A stretch of DNA of 64,000 nucleotides from Desulfonatronovibrio hydrogenovorans DSM 9292 (GTDB taxonomy: Bacteria > Desulfobacterota > Desulfovibrionia > Desulfovibrionales > Desulfonatronovibrionaceae). Below are positions 42,638 to 51,490 of the stretch, in pieces; positions within the stretch are counted from its first letter, which is position 1, and each line of letters opens with the position of its first letter. The position numbers and the translations under genes are program-made. The notes below the pieces were generated by a model. That model made no database searches and was not told the DNA's origin. It saw only the letters and a list, made by a program, of their open reading frames with translations. Location: assembly GCF_000686525.1 (NCBI RefSeq), contig NZ_JMKT01000008.1, positions 186,001-250,000 of the forward strand. The letters are read 5' to 3'.

Positions 42638-42903
42638 TTTATCTATCTTCCGCTGGGAGCGGGAGTTTTGACCTACTTCATACTGACCAGTCTGATTTAG
42701 CTGTCTGGGTTACTTGTCAGCAATGGTGAATCGCCATTTGCAGTGCATGTCGCTGGGATGAGGATCAGGCGGCGCAAAGATGCACTCCACCCTGATCCCG
42801 GGATCAATCTCACGGGCGAACCCGGAAAATTCCTTGTGATGCATGTCTTTGCATTTGTACTCGCCAAGGCCGTGTTTTTTTCGTCCTTCCTGGGCCGGGC
42901 ATG
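42638..42903. repeat. Direct repeat, right copy (266 bp)
   Basis: Partner of 41146-41411. It contains the mini-protein's C-terminal coding tail and SECIS-like hairpin (with A44V and T54I changes) but not its ATG or UGA, plus the 3' end of the full gene on the minus strand. Confidence 0.93.
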
Positions 42904-43228
42904 ACGGCACCTTCAGGATCAGCTCACCATCACCGAGCCTTTCCATTTCATAGTCAACCAGCATGGTCCAGCAGAACAGATCAAAGGCCTGGAGAAAGCC
43001 GTCCAGCCCGGTCTGCTGGATATTGAAGCGTTTTTTGATGTCCCTGGCTGCCAGTCCGCCCACCTTGGCCCAGACCTGGGCATTCAATTCTTCAGCCGTA
43101 TCCAGTCCGAAACGCTTTTCCGTGGAGATGAACCAGAAGGCATCAGTCAGCCTGAGCTGCCAGAGCAGGGCGTGAATGAGTTCCTTGAGCTGGTCATTAT
43201 CCAATTGATCCAGATCCTGTCCGGGCAT
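42710..43228 (-). CDS. CPAQEG-motif conserved protein (DUF6125-like)
   Basis: 172 residues, cytoplasmic. The helical N-terminal half (LDNDQLKELIHALLWQLRLTDAFWFI, FGLDTAEELNAQVW) precedes a Cys/His-rich C-terminal half (CPAQEGRKKHGLGEYKCKDMHHKEF, ECIFAPPDPHPSDMHCKWRF). Conserved Cys and His residues suggest metal or cofactor binding. The family is conserved in anaerobes and its function is not known to me. The ATG at 43228 follows AGGAGGT. It is convergent with the RhuM-Fic gene. Confidence 0.8.
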   Translation of the reverse strand: MPGQDLDQLDNDQLKELIHALLWQLRLTDAFWFISTEKRFGLDTAEELNAQVWAKVGGLAARDIKKRFNIQQTGLDGFLQAFDLFCWTMLVDYEMERLGDGELILKVPSCPAQEGRKKHGLGEYKCKDMHHKEFSGFAREIDPGIRVECIFAPPDPHPSDMHCKWRFTIADK

Positions 43229-43421
43229 AAGACCTCCTTCAATCTTTTTCAGCCAGCAAACTGCTTTTTGGGTTTGGTTATGATAAGAGCATGGCTGGGT
43301 TTAAGCTTATCCTGATCATGCTCTGAAGACAAGGCAGCCCTGCAAGTCGCTGTCAGGATCTGAAAGGGTATTGCAGACCCGAGCGGATGCGGTTAGGCTC
43401 TGACTATTCAGGAGGACTGCC

Positions 43422-43937
43422 ATGATCAAAAAAAGTTTTTTCCATCGTTACAGACTGGCCCGAAAAGGGAAAACCTTTTACATGCTGCTGGCTGTATTTT
43501 TCTTCTTTGTCTGTTCATCCAGCGCCCGGGAGATATTTGAAGAGCTTCTGCCTGCAAGCATTGCCGGGATGGAACTAAAGGAGGTGGTCAGCGGGGAAGA
43601 AGCGGCCCGGATCATTAATCGCATGCACCAGGGGGAGGTGGCCACCCACTCTGATTTCATCGCTGAATACAGGGGTGAGCCAGGGACAGCCACCTATTAC
43701 CTGTCCCTGTATGAGCAACCGGAACAGGCTGTGCTGGCCATGGAAGACATGGCCAGGGTTATGAAGAAAGAAGGACACGGCTTTTCTCATCTCATGTCCA
43801 GAGTTCATAATGACAAGGTATTTTACATGGCCCTGGGTCAGGGCCAGGCCCATTACTTTTTTGCCAGGGGAGTTGAACTGGTCTGGCTGGCAGTGGACAC
43901 GGAGATAGCTGAACAGGCCATTCTGGATGTGCTGTAG
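43422..43937 (+). CDS. Exported protein of unknown function
   Basis: 171 residues. A long basic N-terminus and signal peptide (FYMLLAVFFFFVCSSSA) precede a periplasmic domain with ELLPASIAGMELKEVVSGEEAARIINRMHQ and repeated helical strands. The ATG at 43422 follows AGGAGG. I do not recognise the family; no neighbours share an operon with it. Confidence 0.7.
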   Translation: MIKKSFFHRYRLARKGKTFYMLLAVFFFFVCSSSAREIFEELLPASIAGMELKEVVSGEEAARIINRMHQGEVATHSDFIAEYRGEPGTATYYLSLYEQPEQAVLAMEDMARVMKKEGHGFSHLMSRVHNDKVFYMALGQGQAHYFFARGVELVWLAVDTEIAEQAILDVL

Positions 43938-44019
43938 AGGGCGGCTGGTCAGACTTTTTTTCTCCCCGGCAGTAGCGATCCGGTGAACCGCCTGGGTTCA
44001 TTCAGGCAGGGCCCAAGGT

Positions 44020-46533
44020 TCAGAACCAGACCAGGTCTTCTGCATCGGTCAACCCATTTGCCAAGTGCAGACTGCGTTTAATTGATTCTCCGACATGGAC
44101 CAGCCTGTCCCTGATGCGGTCCTGGTCGTATTTCCTGATTTGAGCTGAGATCGCATCTTGTATGTATTCAATCTTGAATCCCAGCTTCCTTAAGTCGGTG
44201 ATGAGCGCCCTCAGCCACGGGCTGCCGGCTGCATCGGAATTATCGGGCTGCAGGAGAAAAGCAATGTAGTTGGAGTTTACCTGTTTTGAGCAGATGGAAT
44301 CAACTTTGACCTTGAAACATCCGGCGTAAAGCCTGAAGTGCATGTAGTCATTTGAAATGCTGGCGAAACAGGGAAGAACAGGTTCACAATTATTGTCCAG
44401 GTTATTGAAAACAGATTGCCAGAAAGACGACTTTGTCTTTCCGGTCCCTTGCTCAGGCTTATCTGGCCGGTATGCTTCTACAGGTGCCATACCTTCAAGT
44501 AACGCCCTGAAAGGGGCTGATAAGATATCCTCCATTGCCAGGTGTTCATGGCTGGCTGGCTCACGAATGCCCTGGTCCAGATTCAGGACCTGCACTGAGA
44601 GCAGCGGAAGACCTGTACTTCCGGACATCCAATGAACAGGGTATGGATGAAGGTGTTCATTTTGGCTGGACATTTCGTGCATGGCCTTTTCATGGGCAAA
44701 CCGGACAACATCATGCAGCGTCTCACATCCAGCAGGGGAAAAATCAGGGCTTTTGGGATTGTAGAGACGTAATGGAATGACTGTCTTAAGGACCTCCCTG
44801 ACCAGCTTGTAGACAGGACTGTTTTTCATCAGATTGACCTGTTTTTTTTCCTTTATGATTGAGTCGATCTGTCCTTTGTAGACCACCCTCCTTGAAGCAT
44901 CCAGGGTGATGACCTCCTTGTTTCTAATGAGTTTGGTGCCAGTGTCGGTGCCTACCAGAGCAGGGATTCTGAACTCTCTGGCGACTGAAGCCATATGACC
45001 TGTGACACTGCCTGCATCAGTAATGATCCCGCTGATCCTGGACATGGCTGGCACATACAGAGGAGAGGTCTGCGGAGCAATCAGGATGGCGCCTGAAGGG
45101 ATATCTGCCAGGTCGTCATCAGGTCCCAGGACATATGCTTTGCCTGAGGCTGTCCCGGATGATCCGGTCATGCCCTGGCGCAAAATGACTTTTGATTCAG
45201 GAATTGAAGCGGGTTCGTGGTGTTCTTCAGGCAGGAGTTCATTATCAAGTCGCTGGAGTGGACGGGCTTGAAGGATATAGATTTTCCCCTGCTGGTCGAC
45301 CGCCCACTCAACATCCAGTGGGAAACCAAAGTATTTTTCCAGCCGCAGTCCATAGTCAACAAGCTGTTTTATTTCATCTTTATCAAGGCAGGGTCTGTCC
45401 ATTTTTTCAGGCAGTACAGGCGTGTTCTGCAGGCTGTACCCTGCAGAAGAAACCAGCATGGTCTTTTTGGTGGCGATCTGTTCAGTCAGAATTTTTCTGC
45501 TGTCCCTGGCAATCCGCCAATGGTCGGTCTGGACTGAACCGTCAACAACACTTACTCCCAGCCCCCAGTTGGCATTGATGCAGATACAGTCTTCAATGTC
45601 ATAGTTGGGGTCAATGGTGTACATGCACCCACTGGACCGGGCATCCACCATGGTAATACAAAGAACACTCATAAGGTCGTCAATATCCCGGTATCCCATG
45701 GTCCTTCTGTAGAAGACCGCCCTGGGGTTGAACATGCCAGCCAGGACCTCTTTGTATGCCCTGACCATGTTTGCGGGGCGAACATTCAGTACGCTGTCAT
45801 ACAGGCCGGCAAATGATGATGAAAGGGAGTCCTCACCGGAAGCACTGCTGCGGACCGCCATGCAAAGGTTGCCGCCAAAAATTTCAGCCAGGTCTTCAGT
45901 CTTTGCTGCGATTGTCTTTTCCACCTCTGGAGGTAATGCCGAATCCATGATAAGCGCTTTTATGGTGCTGCAGGCCTGATCAAGGGCTCGGATATCATTG
46001 ACGTCCAGATCTTTGAGGTGTTTTTTGATCTGCTTATAAACTCCTGCCTGGTTGAAAAACATCCTGCACGCTCTTGAGGTAATCACAAATCCTTTGGGCA
46101 CTGGCAGGCAGACCTGGTTCGAAATTTCAGCCAAATTGGCTGCCTTGGCGCCAGTCAGCTCGAAGTATTCACTGGTGATATCAGCCAACCAGAGGCCAAA
46201 GATGTTTTTTCGGATATGCTTTTTTTTGCGCACCAGCTGATGAATTATTGAGAATCCAATTTTCTCGGTGGCAGATATCAAATCAATGTATTTTCCATCT
46301 GACATTGCATTCAGATCCTCAGCCAGATTGCAAATAACAGAAATCAGTTCTTCACATTTCTTTACTACTATAGAGTAATCAAAATGACTATGCCCGAGAG
46401 ACATATCCTCTAGTTCATTGATCAGCAATAATGATTTTGTATTGTTTTTCAGAAGGCTTTTATAATGTTTATACTTTTTTATCTGATTAATTTTATGAGT
46501 ATTCATTCCAGTGTGTCTAAATAATAATTGCAC
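44020..46533 (-). CDS. PEP synthase-like protein lacking the C-terminal barrel
   Basis: 837 residues. The nucleotide-binding (ATP-grasp) domain spans about 120-430 (FELTGAKAANLAEI, AVRSSASGEDSLSSSFAGLYDS, GCMYTIDPNYDIEDCICINANWGLG, LDVEWAVDQQGKIYILQARP). The phospho-His domain spans about 445-555 with His513 in GSVTGHMASVAREF. Real PEP synthase continues into a PEP/pyruvate TIM barrel; here about 280 C-terminal residues are of another kind, as in phosphotransferases such as rifampin phosphotransferase. The first 120 residues are a helical extension. The acceptor is unknown. The start is GTG at 46533, nine bases after GGAGG. Confidence 0.88.
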   Translation of the reverse strand: MQLLFRHTGMNTHKINQIKKYKHYKSLLKNNTKSLLLINELEDMSLGHSHFDYSIVVKKCEELISVICNLAEDLNAMSDGKYIDLISATEKIGFSIIHQLVRKKKHIRKNIFGLWLADITSEYFELTGAKAANLAEISNQVCLPVPKGFVITSRACRMFFNQAGVYKQIKKHLKDLDVNDIRALDQACSTIKALIMDSALPPEVEKTIAAKTEDLAEIFGGNLCMAVRSSASGEDSLSSSFAGLYDSVLNVRPANMVRAYKEVLAGMFNPRAVFYRRTMGYRDIDDLMSVLCITMVDARSSGCMYTIDPNYDIEDCICINANWGLGVSVVDGSVQTDHWRIARDSRKILTEQIATKKTMLVSSAGYSLQNTPVLPEKMDRPCLDKDEIKQLVDYGLRLEKYFGFPLDVEWAVDQQGKIYILQARPLQRLDNELLPEEHHEPASIPESKVILRQGMTGSSGTASGKAYVLGPDDDLADIPSGAILIAPQTSPLYVPAMSRISGIITDAGSVTGHMASVAREFRIPALVGTDTGTKLIRNKEVITLDASRRVVYKGQIDSIIKEKKQVNLMKNSPVYKLVREVLKTVIPLRLYNPKSPDFSPAGCETLHDVVRFAHEKAMHEMSSQNEHLHPYPVHWMSGSTGLPLLSVQVLNLDQGIREPASHEHLAMEDILSAPFRALLEGMAPVEAYRPDKPEQGTGKTKSSFWQSVFNNLDNNCEPVLPCFASISNDYMHFRLYAGCFKVKVDSICSKQVNSNYIAFLLQPDNSDAAGSPWLRALITDLRKLGFKIEYIQDAISAQIRKYDQDRIRDRLVHVGESIKRSLHLANGLTDAEDLVWF

Positions 46534-46573
46534 TACTTTATTCCTCCATCAGAAGAGCATCTGTTTAAAGAGC

Positions 46574-46612
46574 ATAAAAAAGTGAATTCAATAAAATTTA
46601 TTGAATTCACTT
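46574..46612 (-). terminator. AT-rich palindrome with U-tract
   Basis: 16-base perfect arms (46580-46595 / 46597-46612) around one base, then T6 on the minus strand. This fits an intrinsic terminator for the sugar dehydrogenase about 180 bases upstream. Lying 47 bases before the next start, it could also act as an operator. Confidence 0.6.
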
Positions 46613-46792
46613 CTAAAAATATTTCTTCCTTTAAATAATTGGCCGCTGTGTTTTGGATAACTATAGCAGAATAAATATTATAAGCAACTCCAGTTTAGTA
46701 TTAAAAAAGGCCAAATAATCCGATGAGATCACAGACTCTTTAAAAAAATGTTGGGACACTCTGGTGATCAGTTTGAATCCCGGCAGATGCTA

Positions 46793-48022
46793 TCACCTTG
46801 ATTGGGGCTCAATGCGCCAGATCTGTCCTCCATCAATAGCCACATACAGGGCTTTTTCCGGACCCAGGACCAGAGAGCGGATGCGTTCTCCAGGCAGGCC
46901 GGGCATGATGGTCGTGTTTGCTGCCATTTTTTCATCATCCAGTTCCAGAATCTCAATCCGTGCTCCGCGCAGGAATCCCACAGCCAGCCGGTTCTCCCAG
47001 TTCTTCCAGTGCTGACCCTGCAGAAATACGCACGGACTCATTCCTTCTGAATCCCCACGATTGTTCCATGACGGTCTAAGGGCATCAGGGTACCGTTCCA
47101 GGTCGGTCATGGAAGTTGGGCGGCCATCCGGCCTGTTGGATATGTAACCGCAATAATTGTCAGCACAGGAAACCCCGGGCAGAGGGGTGGGATCCCATCC
47201 GCCGTTCCCACCCGGCTCAAGAGGAGTGACCTCATCGTCATGGCCTGGACCATGTTCACAGGCAAAGGCCTGGCCGGTGCCGGGATGAAAATCAATTCCC
47301 TGTACATTGCGGTGTCCAAAAGTGAATATTCTGGGGTCTTTGCCTGCAGGGGTACTGTTCCCAGGGGCCGGGTCGCCGTTGCCGTCAATGCGGAGCACTT
47401 TGCCCCCCAGCCTGGAAAGGTCCTGGGGAAGCGGGCCGTTATGGTTGTCACCGGTGGTCACATAAAGGTAGCCGTCAAAGGGACTGAACCTGATTCGACC
47501 ACCGCTGTGGGCGCCGGCTCTTCCCCACCGGCTGGAGGATTCTTTGAATGAGATGTCAGTGACAATGTCGGTGCGCTGGGAAACTTTGGCGTAACCCTTA
47601 TCAATAACCAGGCGGACCACGCGGTTGGTTTTGATCCGGTTTTGCTCCGAAGCCATGTAAAGGTAAACCCGGCGGTTGTTTTCAAAATCAGGATCCAGGG
47701 CCACTCCCAGCATACCGCTCTGGCCCTGGCAGAAAAAATCCGCAGCCTCCAGGATTGCACCGTCTGTTCCAAACAGGAACCGGATAGACCCGTCAGGCAG
47801 ACGAACTGACAGTCCGCGACATTTTTCAGTAAACAGCATTGCCCCGTCCGGGGCAAAGGCCAGGTCCCAGGGATTGTTCAGGCCGGATACGACCACGGTC
47901 CGGCTGATTCCGGGTTGACTGGCATCAGCCAGGGCCTTCTTGCCAGACTCTGACAGGACAAGGCTGACCATGATCAACAGCCCAAGGACCGTTAAAAATA
48001 TTTTGGAAGGACCACGAACCAT
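46793..48022 (-). CDS. PQQ-type sugar dehydrogenase (Asd/YliI-like), exported
   Basis: 409 residues. A signal peptide (KIFLTVLGLLIMVSLVLSESG) precedes a six-bladed beta-propeller: LNNPWDLAFAPDGAMLFTEK, GVALDPDFENNRRVYLYMAS, AHSGGRIRFSPFDGYLYVTTGDN, FTFGHRNVQGIDFHPGTG, EHGPGHDDEVTPLEPGGNGGW. These match soluble glucose/aldose dehydrogenases using PQQ. No PQQ biosynthesis genes are in the window. The ATG at 48022 follows GGAGGT. Confidence 0.9.
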   Translation of the reverse strand: MVRGPSKIFLTVLGLLIMVSLVLSESGKKALADASQPGISRTVVVSGLNNPWDLAFAPDGAMLFTEKCRGLSVRLPDGSIRFLFGTDGAILEAADFFCQGQSGMLGVALDPDFENNRRVYLYMASEQNRIKTNRVVRLVIDKGYAKVSQRTDIVTDISFKESSSRWGRAGAHSGGRIRFSPFDGYLYVTTGDNHNGPLPQDLSRLGGKVLRIDGNGDPAPGNSTPAGKDPRIFTFGHRNVQGIDFHPGTGQAFACEHGPGHDDEVTPLEPGGNGGWDPTPLPGVSCADNYCGYISNRPDGRPTSMTDLERYPDALRPSWNNRGDSEGMSPCVFLQGQHWKNWENRLAVGFLRGARIEILELDDEKMAANTTIMPGLPGERIRSLVLGPEKALYVAIDGGQIWRIEPQSR

Positions 48023-48099
48023 GACATTACCTCCAACCACTTATTTTACAAAGGAACAACGCATTTTGACTCACATGACCAATAAAGCAGGGCCGGGTT

Positions 48100-48615
48100 T
48101 CAAGGGATATTATTGATGGTTTTTAAATTTTGTTCATAAGATCTTTCTATGAAGTAAGAGCCGATCATCCCAAAAAGACCTGAAAACATGAATAAGTGAG
48201 CTTTCAGGATGTCTTCATTGAAATAAAAGAATATGGCAGACAAGATAATAAGGGTGGATATAAACATTGTGGAATACTTGAACACCATGGTTTCAAATGA
48301 AAAGGCCTGTTTTGAGATTGTTTTTGCATATCGTTCATACGATACCATCCATTTCCAATCCTCACTGCCGGATGATTCATAATCCCTAATAAATGATGAA
48401 ATTGCCTGTATTCTCAAGTTCAGATGCTGGGCCGTAAGGTCAACGTAAACACAGACCAGGGGAATCAGACACAGAAGCAGGGAGATATTGTCATGAGGAC
48501 TGCCTTTAAAGCCTAGCCCTGTTGCTCCCAGCACAGCTGTCAGCACTAATTTCCACTTGATCAGATCGGAACGAACTTTCTGGGTTTCAATGATTTCATC
48601 CCTCAATTTATCCAT
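48100..48615 (-). CDS. Membrane protein downstream of patatin
   Basis: 171 residues with two pairs of transmembrane helices (about 20-60 and 105-150), separated by a cytoplasmic stretch (IQAISSFIRDYESSGSEDWKWMVSYERYAK). No recognised domain. It starts 19 bases after the patatin stop, so the two likely act together, perhaps as a membrane partner. Start ATG at 48615; TTG at 48621 is possible. Confidence 0.7.
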   Translation of the reverse strand: MDKLRDEIIETQKVRSDLIKWKLVLTAVLGATGLGFKGSPHDNISLLLCLIPLVCVYVDLTAQHLNLRIQAISSFIRDYESSGSEDWKWMVSYERYAKTISKQAFSFETMVFKYSTMFISTLIILSAIFFYFNEDILKAHLFMFSGLFGMIGSYFIERSYEQNLKTINNIP

Positions 48616-48634
48616 GGACAAGCTACCTGATGGG

Positions 48635-50413
48635 TTATGGGCGGTTATTCGGACCTGTCCGGTCCTGAGAAGTCGATATCCACCTGGTTGACGGCTCTAC
48701 TCCGGTCAGTTTTTTGTACATCCTGCGGTCCAGGGCAGAGACGGTCCTGCGCAGGATAAGGTACAAAGGAAAGGCGATGAGGTAGATAATGAGGCCCAGC
48801 ATAAACAATATGGCAGCCAGACCGGACAGCCCCTGGACCGTTGTTTCCACGTCCAGCAGTCCTCTTGCTTCCAGAAACCCGCTTGCAGGACGGACCCATA
48901 TATCCGGGATCAGGCCCATGAAAAACCCGGCAATCACTTCACCAAACCGGTCTATGAGCTGGGGCTGGGCCAGAAAAACAAGGTAGAGGCAGGCCAGTGC
49001 CAGACCAAGACCTCCTGTGAGGATGGTTCCTGTCTGGAAGGGATGTTTTTTCAAACATCTGGCCAGATAGGAGTTCTGGGAACCAGCTTTGAGTTCGGCC
49101 CTGATCCTGTCCCTGTTGGAACATGAACCAGGCACTTCTCTTTTGAACAGAGGCGGAGTGGCCATGGCCGGAGCAGTTGTTCCATCCTTCAGCTCAGGCA
49201 GAAGGGTATTGCAGTATTTTTTCATCTGGGCATCAATCAGAGTGTAGCCGTGATACATGAGGGATTCGCGCTCAACAGGGCTGAACTGGTCCAGGTCGGT
49301 GCGGATTCTGGCAATGCCGGGAATGAATTCCGATGGAATCCGGTCAGTAACATGGCAGTCCTTGAGGTTCAGGTGCAGGTGGATAAAGGCGAATTCATGC
49401 GGTTCCTTGTCAGTGGTTCGCAGATCTGGCAAACGTTTCCAGCCCACCAGGATGTCCAGGAGTTTGTTCCGGATCTGGAACTGGAAGATGCTGTTCACCC
49501 GGAGCATGACTTTTAAAGCCCCCTCTTTTATGGTGTGGACGGGTTCCATCTGGCCCGAAGCATCGCTGACCAGGAGCAGGTTGCAGTCCTCTGGATCTTC
49601 TATGAGGGACTCAATGCCCTGGTTGTCAGCCACTCCGCCGTCCACCAGGACATCTCCGGAGATCATGGTGGGCGGGAAAAGGCCTGGTACTCCTGATGAA
49701 GCCCCCACTACCCTGGACAGAGGCAGAATATTGGTATTGACCCTGGACATTTCATTGAGGTTAGAGATGGGTTCCCTGGAAAAGGCCACCCGTTCTCCGG
49801 TCAGCAGAGAAGTGGTGTTGATGTGCAGCCGGGGTCCGGCTGAGTTTTTGCGAGTCTTGTCCGGGCTGTTTTGCTGCTCTGCGCTGGGCAGCTGGTCCAG
49901 AGAATTGTTTTTGTAAAACCACCTGTCGTATTCACGCTGGATCAGTTCCGACCTGGCCCCGGCCCGAAATGGCTTCAGGATCAGGGTTTTGATGAACAGC
50001 CAGGGGTAATAAAACGGGGTAAAGATAAGGGCTCTGGTGCGCAGGTTGTTGTCCAGGGCCTGGAAAAAATCATGGGCGATTTCTTCAAAGATGCGCACTC
50101 GGGTTGACCTGCTGCTTCGGTTTTCAGGCTTTTCAAAGCGCAGACGGCGCTCCATCTCGCACAGGTAATAAGCGGAAATAATGGAGCCCCCGGATACAGC
50201 TGAAACCACCCGGACCCTGGGCATAATGCCCAGCTCTTCCAGGCGCCGGATCACTCCCAGGTGAAAGATGGCAGCCCGGAAGCCCCCGCCGGACAGGGCC
50301 AGTCCGATGCGCGGACTCCTGGCGGTCAGGTCGTCCAGGGCAGCAAGGCCGGCCTTTTTCTCGATTATTGCTTTGGGTTTTTTATCCCTGGCCAGTTCCC
50401 TGGTGATGATCAT
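48635..50413 (-). CDS. Patatin-like phospholipase with C-terminal membrane region
   Basis: 592 residues. The catalytic patatin domain (about 34-400) has the oxyanion motif SGGGFRAA, nucleophile Ser74 in VSGGS and catalytic Asp in LVDGGVADNQG. It hydrolyses acyl chains of lipids. Residues about 450-570 hold two or three transmembrane helices. GGAG precedes the ATG at 50413. It is followed by a four-helix membrane protein and preceded 30 bases earlier by the amidase gene. Confidence 0.9.
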   Translation of the reverse strand: MIITRELARDKKPKAIIEKKAGLAALDDLTARSPRIGLALSGGGFRAAIFHLGVIRRLEELGIMPRVRVVSAVSGGSIISAYYLCEMERRLRFEKPENRSSRSTRVRIFEEIAHDFFQALDNNLRTRALIFTPFYYPWLFIKTLILKPFRAGARSELIQREYDRWFYKNNSLDQLPSAEQQNSPDKTRKNSAGPRLHINTTSLLTGERVAFSREPISNLNEMSRVNTNILPLSRVVGASSGVPGLFPPTMISGDVLVDGGVADNQGIESLIEDPEDCNLLLVSDASGQMEPVHTIKEGALKVMLRVNSIFQFQIRNKLLDILVGWKRLPDLRTTDKEPHEFAFIHLHLNLKDCHVTDRIPSEFIPGIARIRTDLDQFSPVERESLMYHGYTLIDAQMKKYCNTLLPELKDGTTAPAMATPPLFKREVPGSCSNRDRIRAELKAGSQNSYLARCLKKHPFQTGTILTGGLGLALACLYLVFLAQPQLIDRFGEVIAGFFMGLIPDIWVRPASGFLEARGLLDVETTVQGLSGLAAILFMLGLIIYLIAFPLYLILRRTVSALDRRMYKKLTGVEPSTRWISTSQDRTGPNNRP

Positions 50414-50443
50414 GGTCAACTCCGGGCAGTGGATTGAATAAAT

Positions 50444-51271
50444 TTATCCGGGCAGTTTTTCCACAAACCTGCCTGACACCCAGCCTGTGATCTGGACTTT
50501 GACCTGAAGCCAGCCGTCCTGTTGGTCCAGGATGTCCAGTTCAGTGTTTTTGGACAAAGGGTGGGCTATGGTCATGGTCTTGGCTGAGGGACCAGTCCGG
50601 ATGTTCAGGGCGGAAGCCCGGACCATGCCCCTGGCCGGTTTTCTGATCCGCTGCTCATCCTGGTCCGACCTGTCTGCATGCAGGAGTCTGTCTCTGAGCT
50701 TGTCCAGGGGAAAGGCAGGGCCGGGATCGATCTTACGTCCCGGGGAAATTTCCTCGTGACCCAGGATGTGCTTTATATTGTAGGCTTTTTTCAAAAGCGA
50801 ACACAGGTTGAATACCGCATCAATCTGTTCAGGGGTGAATCTTTCCCAGTAGGTGGGTTCTTTTTCATTGCGGTGCACGGCCTGGACCACTTGCTCCTGA
50901 GGATAGTTCCGGCCGAACCAGGAACTCCATGCCGAGCCGTTTTTTTCCAGCCTGCCGGCATTGACCAGTTCAATGCCGATGGAAAAGCGGTTTAATCCTG
51001 TCCGGTCTCTGAAGGCGCTTTGCCCGGCATGCCAGGCAATGTGGTCAAAGGGAACCAGCTGGGTCAGGCTGCCGTCTTTGTCCACCACAACATGGGCTGA
51101 AGCCCGGACATCCGGATCCTTGAAGGTGGACAGGGCTGATTCCAGAGTGCTGCCGGCAGTATAGTGGATAACAATGGTGTCGGGCAGTCCCTGGGTAAAC
51201 CTGCCACTGGTCTTGGTGATGGTTTCATGGGCTGCATGGTCCCTGCCAAGCTTGTGTCTGGAGATCTTCAT
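50444..51271 (-). CDS. AmpD-like N-acetylmuramoyl-L-alanine amidase with SH3 domain
   Basis: 275 residues. Amidase_2 domain (about 20-200): zinc ligands His in VIHYTAGST, His in ILGHEEIS and Asp in KIDPGPAF. A bacterial SH3-like domain follows (about 215-275: ASALNIRTGPSAKTMTIAHPL). It cleaves the amide bond between muramic acid and peptide. No signal peptide, so cytoplasmic muropeptide recycling is likelier than wall lysis. The ATG at 51271 follows GAGGAG. It shares an operon with patatin. Confidence 0.92.
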   Translation of the reverse strand: MKISRHKLGRDHAAHETITKTSGRFTQGLPDTIVIHYTAGSTLESALSTFKDPDVRASAHVVVDKDGSLTQLVPFDHIAWHAGQSAFRDRTGLNRFSIGIELVNAGRLEKNGSAWSSWFGRNYPQEQVVQAVHRNEKEPTYWERFTPEQIDAVFNLCSLLKKAYNIKHILGHEEISPGRKIDPGPAFPLDKLRDRLLHADRSDQDEQRIRKPARGMVRASALNIRTGPSAKTMTIAHPLSKNTELDILDQQDGWLQVKVQITGWVSGRFVEKLPG

Positions 51272-51490
51272 GGCTCTTCTCCTCAAGGATCACAGACTTC
51301 CCAAAGACAGAGGATGTTTTTCAGGGCGGAACAGGGCTTAGAATTAAGGGTTGTCTGGTTATTCTTTCACAGGGTTATATTTTTGACTGATAAGCACTAT
51401 TTTGATTTGAATTCAAGAAAAATTACCAGGATTGACAAAAAATTCGGTTGTGGATTGCAGAGTGATGTTATCAGCAGTGATGGAGGGGTG

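Noticed and set aside
42605-42703. Right-hand copy of the mini-protein tail as a second gene (GTG start at 42608)
   Set aside because: No ribosome-binding site, no UGA or Cys; it is explained as the truncated half of the duplication.
48100-51271. Patatin operon as a CBASS-type anti-phage system
   Set aside because: No nucleotidyl cyclase, ubiquitin-like transfer or HORMA/TRIP13 genes nearby, and the patatin has a long membrane region unlike CapV.
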